In this document: positions 13,726 to 21,501 of the stretch, piece by piece
Numbering within the stretch: position 1 is the stretch's first letter
Layout: the number at the start of each line of letters is the position of its first letter
DNA from: JBAWAP01 sp049589355
GTDB taxonomy: Bacteria; Chloroflexota; Anaerolineae; VGOG01
Direction of reading: 5' to 3'
NCBI GenBank assembly: GCA_049589355.1
Contig: JBAWAP010000065.1
Span: 1-21,501 of the forward strand
Length of the DNA: 21,501 nucleotides
Position numbers and translations under genes: made by a program
Notes under the pieces: generated by a model
What the model was told of the DNA's origin: nothing
What the model saw: only the letters and a program-made list of their open reading frames with translations
Databases searched by the model: none

Positions 13726-14522
13726 CCGGACCTGAGCAATTGAGCAAGATGATGCAAATCAACCCGCGAGCTCAGGTCGAGGGTTAGGGGGGAGACAGAG
13801 ACCACTCTATCCTTCACCAAAGCGAAGATGTCCGAGTCTGGCTCTAGGGCATCGAAGTCCACCCTCGTTTCGTAGTCAATGGTGCTCGCCCCAGAGGAAC
13901 TCGGAAAGCCGCTTTTGATGGGATGAAAATATCTCTGCCGCGAGACCCTCGTCAGTCGCCAAGGGGTTTCCTCAGTTGCATCCTCAGGCACGTCTATCTT
14001 AAGGACGTCCACATCGGGCGGGAGCTTGACCGAGAGGAGGTGTTGGGCGAAGATTCGGGTAAACAAGGCTGCTGCTGTAAAGTCTATGTCATGAGAAACA
14101 TCATAGTGATATTTCTTGGCCGTCTCCAAGGAAATGGCTAAGCTGGGGATGCCGAAGACCGCCGCCTCCAAGGCCGCCCCTACAGTCCCGGAGGCGGTGA
14201 TGCCTGTGCCCAGGTTCTCGCCGTAGTTGATGCCGGAGATGGCTAGGCTTGGCTTCCTTGGAACTACTTCCAGTAAGGCATACAACACCGCCTGGGCCGG
14301 TGTGCCTTCGACTGAGAAGGCGGGAACCTTTTGACCACCCACAGTGATATGTTCCTCCTGGATGAGCACGTTCTTAAAGGCAAATGTACTCCGGCCTGCC
14401 CCCGTCTGTTGGTATCTAGGGGCCACCACCAGGATCTCGCCCAGGTCGTGCACGGCTTCCGCAGCGGCCAAAAGCCCCGGCGAACGAATCCCATCGTCGT
14501 TAGTGATCAGTATCAGAGGCAT
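13722..14522 (-). CDS. surE: 5'/3'-nucleotidase SurE (266 aa)
   Basis: A metal-dependent survival-protein nucleotidase that hydrolyses nucleoside monophosphates. Motifs: MPLILITNDDG with the metal-binding D9/D10 and N8, GAGRST in the typical position, and the SGINYGENLG stretch (about 97-110) with the second metal-binding Asn. Next come ASGTVGAALEAA and GIPSLAIS. Length of 266 is slightly above the usual 250-260. The ATG at 14522 has AAGGA six bases upstream and MPLIL is the usual first strand, so I prefer it over the GTG at 14537. The minus promoter at 14573-14601 would drive it. Cytoplasmic. Convergent with the deacetylase gene, their stops overlapping. Confidence 0.93.
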   Translation of the reverse strand: MPLILITNDDGIRSPGLLAAAEAVHDLGEILVVAPRYQQTGAGRSTFAFKNVLIQEEHITVGGQKVPAFSVEGTPAQAVLYALLEVVPRKPSLAISGINYGENLGTGITASGTVGAALEAAVFGIPSLAISLETAKKYHYDVSHDIDFTAAALFTRIFAQHLLSVKLPPDVDVLKIDVPEDATEETPWRLTRVSRQRYFHPIKSGFPSSSGASTIDYETRVDFDALEPDSDIFALVKDRVVSVSPLTLDLSSRVDLHHLAQLLRSG

Positions 14523-14572
14523 GCTTTCCTTGGACACAGGGGCTTTTTTCTCCTCGCCAATTGCTAAATAAC

Positions 14573-14601
14573 ATTATAGCGTACAGCGGTGGTTTTGTCC
14601 A
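14573..14601 (-). promoter_or_regulatory. surE: surE promoter
   Basis: TGGACA at 14601-14596, a 17-base spacer and a perfect TATAAT at 14578-14573, minus strand. Confidence 0.7.
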
Positions 14602-14647
14602 CCGGGAATGAGCTGCCCTATCAAATATACGGGAGGTAAGATCGAGA

Positions 14648-14950
14648 ATGGTCACCCAAGACGATGTGTTGAACGCCCTGCGAGAGGTCTATGACCCAGA
14701 GATTCCAATTAGTGTAGTGGATTGGGGGCTGATCTATGATGTGGAGGTGGAAGGGAGCAAGGTCAATGTTAAGATGACTATGACCACCCCAGGTTGCCCT
14801 CTACATTCCACAATGACCAGGGATGTTCAACGGAAGATAGAAAGCCTGGAGGGAGTGGACGAGGCAAACGTAGAGTTGATTTGGGAGCCACGCTGGACCC
14901 CTGAGCGGATAAGTGACGAGGCAAAACGTAGGCTGGGCTTCGGTGGATAG
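14648..14950 (+). CDS. MIP18/PaaD/SufT-like (DUF59) protein (100 aa)
   Basis: A small MIP18-family protein. It has the family's DPEIPISVVDWGLIYDV block (residues 16-32) with the conserved Asp-Pro-Glu, and TTPGCPLHSTM with C50, the residue implicated in iron-sulfur cluster handling in relatives such as SufT and PaaD. Full length for the family, with GGGAGGTAAG as a good ribosome site. The closest named role is an Fe-S cluster assembly or maturation factor, but here it stands alone without a suf or paa cluster, so I do not give a symbol. Divergent from surE; the gap holds a clear promoter only for surE. The next strong terminator is at 15159-15196, in common with the rRNA operon. Confidence 0.9.
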   Translation: MVTQDDVLNALREVYDPEIPISVVDWGLIYDVEVEGSKVNVKMTMTTPGCPLHSTMTRDVQRKIESLEGVDEANVELIWEPRWTPERISDEAKRRLGFGG

Positions 14951-15158
14951 GCCCCGGTAGTACTTATCTTGCGGAGGGATCAAGAAGATGATCGCTCCCC
15001 AGCCTTGAGGGGGGCACAAAGGCTAGTCAAATTCTGGGAAGAGATACCGAAACACAATCTCTTCCCTGGCAATCACCTCACGATGGCCTGGAGATCTGTG
15101 CTCCTAGCCACTAGACAACAACTCGCCCCAGGTGGCTGAGGGCCTTGCTTTGGCAAAC
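14951..15158. other. Intergenic region with one strong hairpin
   Basis: No gene is seen. The 10-bp perfect hairpin GGGAAGAGAT (15036-15045) with ATCTCTTCCC (15057-15066) has no T-run and may be a processing or stability structure at the 3' end of the MIP18-family transcript. Confidence 0.4.
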
Positions 15159-15196
15159 AAAAAAGGAGGGAGTCCCGAAAGACTCCCTCCTTTTTT
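15159..15196. terminator. Strong bidirectional terminator of the rRNA operon
   Basis: A 16-bp perfect stem (15159-15174 with 15181-15196): six A, GGAGGGAGTC, loop CCGAAA, GACTCCCTCC, six T. It can stop transcription from both sides: the rRNA operon on the minus strand and the MIP18-family gene on the plus strand. Confidence 0.9.
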
Positions 15197-15197
15197 C

Positions 15198-15314
15198 CCT
15201 GGCAACGACCTACTCTCCCACACCGTCGCCAGTGCAGTACCATCGGCGCTGGAGGGCTTAACTGCCGGGTTCGGGATGAGACCGGGTGTTTCCCCTCCGC
15301 TAGAGTCACCAGGA
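15198..15314 (-). rRNA. rrf: 5S ribosomal RNA
   Basis: The minus strand starts TCCTGGTGACTCTAGCGG, contains CATCCCGAACCCGGCAGTTA and ends with GGTCGTTGCCAGG. It is about 117 nt long; the ends pair (TCCTGG with CCAGGG). It sits directly ahead of the terminator. Ends are within a few bases. Confidence 0.92.
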
Positions 15315-15342
15315 AAACCTATCCAGCTTATGTTAACAACTT

Positions 15343-15387
15343 ATGGCTGATAGCAAGAACCTTTTTCAACTATCTGCTATCAGCCAT
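15343..15387. repeat. Palindromic GGCTGATAGC repeat in the 23S-5S spacer
   Basis: ATGGCTGATAGCA (15343-15355) pairs perfectly over 13 bp with TGCTATCAGCCAT (15375-15387). It belongs to the same family as the inserts inside 16S and 23S. Confidence 0.75.
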
Positions 15388-15404
15388 TGGCTATCTACTA
15401 TTTA

Positions 15405-15428
15405 GCACCCTAAAAACTGAACAGAATG
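15405..15428. repeat. 23S processing stem, 3' arm
   Basis: The 24 bases at 15405-15428 are complementary, with one G-U pair, to 18629-18652, so the two arms enclose 23S in a precursor stem of the RNase III type. Confidence 0.8.
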
Positions 15429-15459
15429 CTTGGGCTGACTCGACGCCGTGTCACAGTAT

Positions 15460-18600
<3,141 letters not shown>

Positions 18601-18628
18601 ATGTGATACGACGGAATCGAAGTCCTCA

Positions 18629-18652
18629 CATTCTGTTCAGTTTTTAAGGTGC
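18629..18652. promoter_or_regulatory. 23S processing stem 5' arm / boxA-like element
   Basis: On the minus strand this reads GCACCTTAAAAACTGAACAG plus AATG. It pairs with 15405-15428 and resembles the sequence upstream of 16S (GCACCTTAACAACTGAAGAG), which in turn resembles bacterial boxA antitermination elements. The dual role is inference. Confidence 0.5.
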
Positions 18653-18751
18653 TATGTAGCAAATCACACATGGCTTATCGCCACCCCAGCCTTTGGCGGC
18701 TGGCCTCTGACACCTAGTCTTCTAGTTGGCATAGGCCAATCGCCAACTCCT

Positions 18752-18787
18752 GACACAAAAACAGCCCGGCATACCCTGCCAGGCTGT
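18752..18787 (-). terminator. Terminator-like hairpin upstream of 23S
   Basis: On the minus strand ACAGCC-T-GGCA, loop GGGTA, TGCC-G-GGCTGT is followed by TTTTGTGT. An alternative short stem (AGGCT 18798-18794 with AGCCT 18785-18781) would exclude it. It lies between an internal promoter and 23S, so it may be an attenuator overcome by antitermination. Confidence 0.5.
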
Positions 18788-18812
18788 TGAAAAAGCCTCG
18801 CTGATACAACCG

Positions 18813-18854
18813 TCAATAAACTCTATCCAATTCCAACTTTGAATCTAAACTCAT
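18813..18854 (-). CDS. Possible 13-codon leader peptide ahead of 23S
   Basis: Behind the internal promoter the minus strand has AAAGG then ATG and a 13-residue frame (MSLDSKLELDRVY) ending in TGA, about 25 bases before the terminator-like hairpin. The layout mimics an attenuation leader, but such a short frame may be chance. Confidence 0.2.
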   Translation of the reverse strand: MSLDSKLELDRVY

Positions 18855-18881
18855 AGTGCCTTTATTACCTTTGCTGGTTAA

Positions 18882-18910
18882 AGTATACCACAGTCTCCGT
18901 ATTTTGTCAA
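18882..18910 (-). promoter_or_regulatory. Internal promoter between tRNA-Ala and 23S
   Basis: A perfect TTGACA at 18910-18905, a 17-base spacer and TATACT at 18887-18882 on the minus strand. It would start a transcript near 18875 for 23S-5S alone. Confidence 0.7.
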
Positions 18911-18928
18911 ACGCCTCACCTAGAGAGG

Positions 18929-19001
18929 TGGAGATGAGGGGATTTGAACCCCTGACCTCCTCCGTGCAAGGGAGGCGCTCTCCCCGCTGAGCTACATCCC
19001 C
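18929..19001 (-). tRNA. tRNA-Ala (anticodon UGC)
   Basis: The minus strand gives acceptor GGGGATG with CATCTCC, the G3-U70 pair that is the alanine identity element, D-arm AGCTCAGCGGGGAGAGC, anticodon stem-loop CTCCCTTGCACGGAG with TGC, and T-arm GGTTCAAATCC. 73 nt; the 3' CCA is not fully encoded (ACCT). Confidence 0.95.
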
Positions 19002-19012
19002 ATGTCGTCCTT

Positions 19013-19100
19013 GGTCAGATGGTCAGGTAGTCAAAGACAACAAAGTCATCACTAGAAATCAGTTGACCACTAGACCATGGACCATACGACCACCTGACCA
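19013..19100. repeat. Inverted TGGTCNNN octamer arrays in the tRNA spacer
   Basis: On the minus strand 19100-19062 reads TGGTCAGG, TGGTCGTA, TGGTCCA, TGGTCTAG, TGGTCAAC, that is five degenerate 8-mers. On the plus strand 19012-19035 reads TGGTCAGA, TGGTCAGG, TAGTCAAA. The outer parts (19020-19032 with 19088-19100) pair over 13 positions with one mismatch. Confidence 0.65.
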
Positions 19101-19102
19101 GG

Positions 19103-19176
19103 TGGGCCTTCCTGGACTTGAACCAGGGACCTTTCCCTTATCAGAGGAATGCTCTAGCCGACTGAGCTAAAGGCCC
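19103..19176 (-). tRNA. tRNA-Ile (anticodon GAU)
   Basis: The minus strand gives acceptor GGGCCTT with AAGGCCC, D-arm AGCTCAGTCGGCTAGAGC, anticodon loop CTGATAA (GAT) and T-arm GGTTCAAGTCC. 74 nt. The 3' CCA is not fully encoded (ACCT). Its place between 16S and 23S with tRNA-Ala is the common bacterial arrangement. Confidence 0.95.
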
Positions 19177-19191
19177 ATCAACTGATAACCA

Positions 19192-19220
19192 ATGGCTTAT
19201 GACGTATTGCCATAAGCCAT
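19192..19220. repeat. Palindromic GGCTTATG repeat in the 16S-tRNA-Ile spacer
   Basis: ATGGCTTATG (19192-19201) and CATAAGCCAT (19211-19220) form a perfect 10-bp hairpin related to the insert units in 23S. Confidence 0.6.
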
Positions 19221-19228
19221 CTATTGAC

Positions 19229-19257
19229 CACCTTAACAACTAAGAAGTGGTAAGAAG
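19229..19257. repeat. 16S processing stem, 3' arm
   Basis: CACCTTAACAACT plus AAGAAGTGGTAAGAAG is nearly the complement of 20993-21021 on the other side of 16S, giving a long precursor stem. Confidence 0.75.
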
Positions 19258-19407
19258 GGGCGAGAATTTGGGGAGGGCACAGGTCCGAAAACCTGTGATT
19301 GACCTAGGAGCTACCCTGACGGGAAATCCAAACTCCAAAACTCAAAATCCAAACTTTGGGTTTTGATATTTGAGCTTTGGTATTTTCCCGAAGGGAGTTC
19401 TCCCTAG

Positions 19408-20957
<1,550 letters not shown>

Positions 20958-20992
20958 AGAGTTGACTTTTGGACCCAAAATTCCCGCACTGC

Positions 20993-21022
20993 CTTCTTAC
21001 CACTCTTCAGTTGTTAAGGTGC
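20993..21022. promoter_or_regulatory. 16S processing stem 5' arm / boxA-like element
   Basis: On the minus strand GCACCTTAACAACTGAAGAG then TGGTAAGAAG. It pairs with 19229-19257, and its first part resembles boxA (GCxCTTTAACAA) and the element before 23S. Confidence 0.5.
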
Positions 21023-21041
21023 TCCCATTCAGGTAAGCTAG

Positions 21042-21070
21042 ATTATAACACGCCTCTGAAGATTTGTCAA
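21042..21070 (-). promoter_or_regulatory. rRNA operon promoter P1
   Basis: Perfect TTGACA (21070-21065), a 17-base spacer and perfect TATAAT (21047-21042), minus strand, about 85 bases before 16S. Confidence 0.85.
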
Positions 21071-21080
21071 ATCCACTTCA

Positions 21081-21110
21081 GACAAAAATGCCGATGTTTG
21101 AACATCGGCG
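21081..21110 (-). terminator. Terminator-like hairpin between the rRNA promoters
   Basis: On the minus strand GCCGATGTT, two bases, AACATCGGC (21109-21090) is followed by ATTTTTGTC. It would end transcripts from P2 before P1 unless read through. Confidence 0.6.
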
Positions 21111-21230
21111 GAGACAAAAGATCTATCACTTTTTGCTATCCCCCTTAAGCTTTAGACTCTTTGCCTCCTTTCTCGATTGTTAGATCTTCTCGCCAGGAGC
21201 GAGCGAGATCAGCTTTCTAAATGCACATAT

Positions 21231-21259
21231 ATTATACCAAAAATGAGTGGGTTTGTCAA
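21231..21259 (-). promoter_or_regulatory. rRNA operon promoter P2
   Basis: Perfect TTGACA (21259-21254), a 17-base spacer and perfect TATAAT (21236-21231), minus strand. Start near 21223. Confidence 0.85.
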
Positions 21260-21325
21260 GCGCCACCAAGCTCGGCCTTAGGGCAATCGCAAAGTCGCAC
21301 GGCAAGTGAGATCAGCCGACGTTCC

Positions 21326-21404
21326 GTCATTGCGAGGCGCGCTTTTTGCGCCGAAGCAATCCCCTACCAGGTTGGAGATTGCTTCGCCTTCGGCTCGCAA
21401 TGAC
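21326..21404. repeat. GTCATTGCGAG palindromic repeat, copy 3
   Basis: GTCATTGCGAG (21326-21336) and CTCGCAATGAC (21394-21404), with GAAGCAATCCCC and GAGATTGCTTC inside; it lies just upstream of the rRNA promoters. It is flanked by imperfect direct repeats AGCTCGGCCTTAGGGCAATC and AGCTCGACCTAGGGCAATC. The right one is also half of an 8-bp hairpin ATTGCCCT/AGGGCAAT (21424-21431, 21443-21450). Confidence 0.75.
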
Positions 21405-21501
21405 CACGTTAGCGGAGTTTGCAATTGCCCTGAGCTCGACCTAGGGCAATCGCATTCTCGGCGAAATCACCTGCGAGGTGGGGATAAAAGGGGGCAAAAA
21501 C

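Noticed and set aside
14951..15158. Gene between the MIP18-family gene and the rRNA terminator
   Set aside because: The only frames there (for example 14801-15019 and 15073-15309 on the minus strand) overlap the MIP18-family gene or 5S rRNA and look like random sequence.
19013..19100. Possible CRISPR array in the tRNA spacer
   Set aside because: The repeating unit is only 8 bases and there are no spacers of even length nor cas genes; nothing else in the window looks like CRISPR.

Overview
The window looks like part of a Chloroflexota chromosome, most likely Dehalococcoidia-like. The 16S rRNA read on the minus strand carries ATTAGAAACCCC before the 806 site, GATGCTACACGAAGAACC near position 970, and a GAGGGTTTGATCC 5' end, all of which I associate with that phylum. 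This is motif recognition from memory, not an alignment.

Layout. (1) 1-2655: five small minus-strand genes of unknown function, one cut by the window edge, each after the first with a good Shine-Dalgarno. Two encode membrane proteins, one of them with a split zinc-ribbon-like cysteine pair. (2) 2656-3338: a 680-base intergenic region. It holds an operator-like TTCCCGAC repeat cluster and a compact minus-strand promoter/structured RNA/terminator unit that may be a small RNA or riboswitch-like leader. It also carries the promoter for the ABC genes. (3) 3339-7474: two translationally coupled ABC exporter half-transporters with the asymmetric nucleotide sites of heterodimeric exporters. A decayed third ABC ATPase follows, then a complete IS5-family insertion sequence with 3-bp target duplication, then the 3' tail of a duplicated metallopeptidase gene. 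(4) 8920-10930: a MITE-like element, an endonuclease/exonuclease/phosphatase-family gene, a second palindromic repeat and a small gene fragment. (5) 10933-14950: housekeeping-type genes in alternating orientation: a zincin-like metallopeptidase, a shikimate-kinase-like protein with a 3-methyladenine DNA glycosylase, a histone-deacetylase-family (AcuC-like) enzyme, SurE and a MIP18/PaaD-like protein. (6) 15159-21300: a complete rRNA operon on the minus strand in the order 16S, tRNA-Ile(GAU), tRNA-Ala(UGC), 23S, 5S, with consensus promoters, processing stems and a strong terminator.

Regulation is unusually readable. At least eight sigma70-type promoters with exactly 17-nt spacers (one with 16) can be seen, several in back-to-back pairs. 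The two most interesting themes are in the rRNA operon. First, short palindromic repeats built on GGCTGATAGC/GGCTTATAGC-like units occupy both spacers and expansion loops inside the mature 16S (helix 6) and 23S (helix 45 region). Second, a consensus promoter followed by a terminator-like hairpin occurs twice: once upstream of 16S and once between tRNA-Ala and 23S. The second suggests that 23S-5S transcription is semi-independent and possibly controlled by attenuation.
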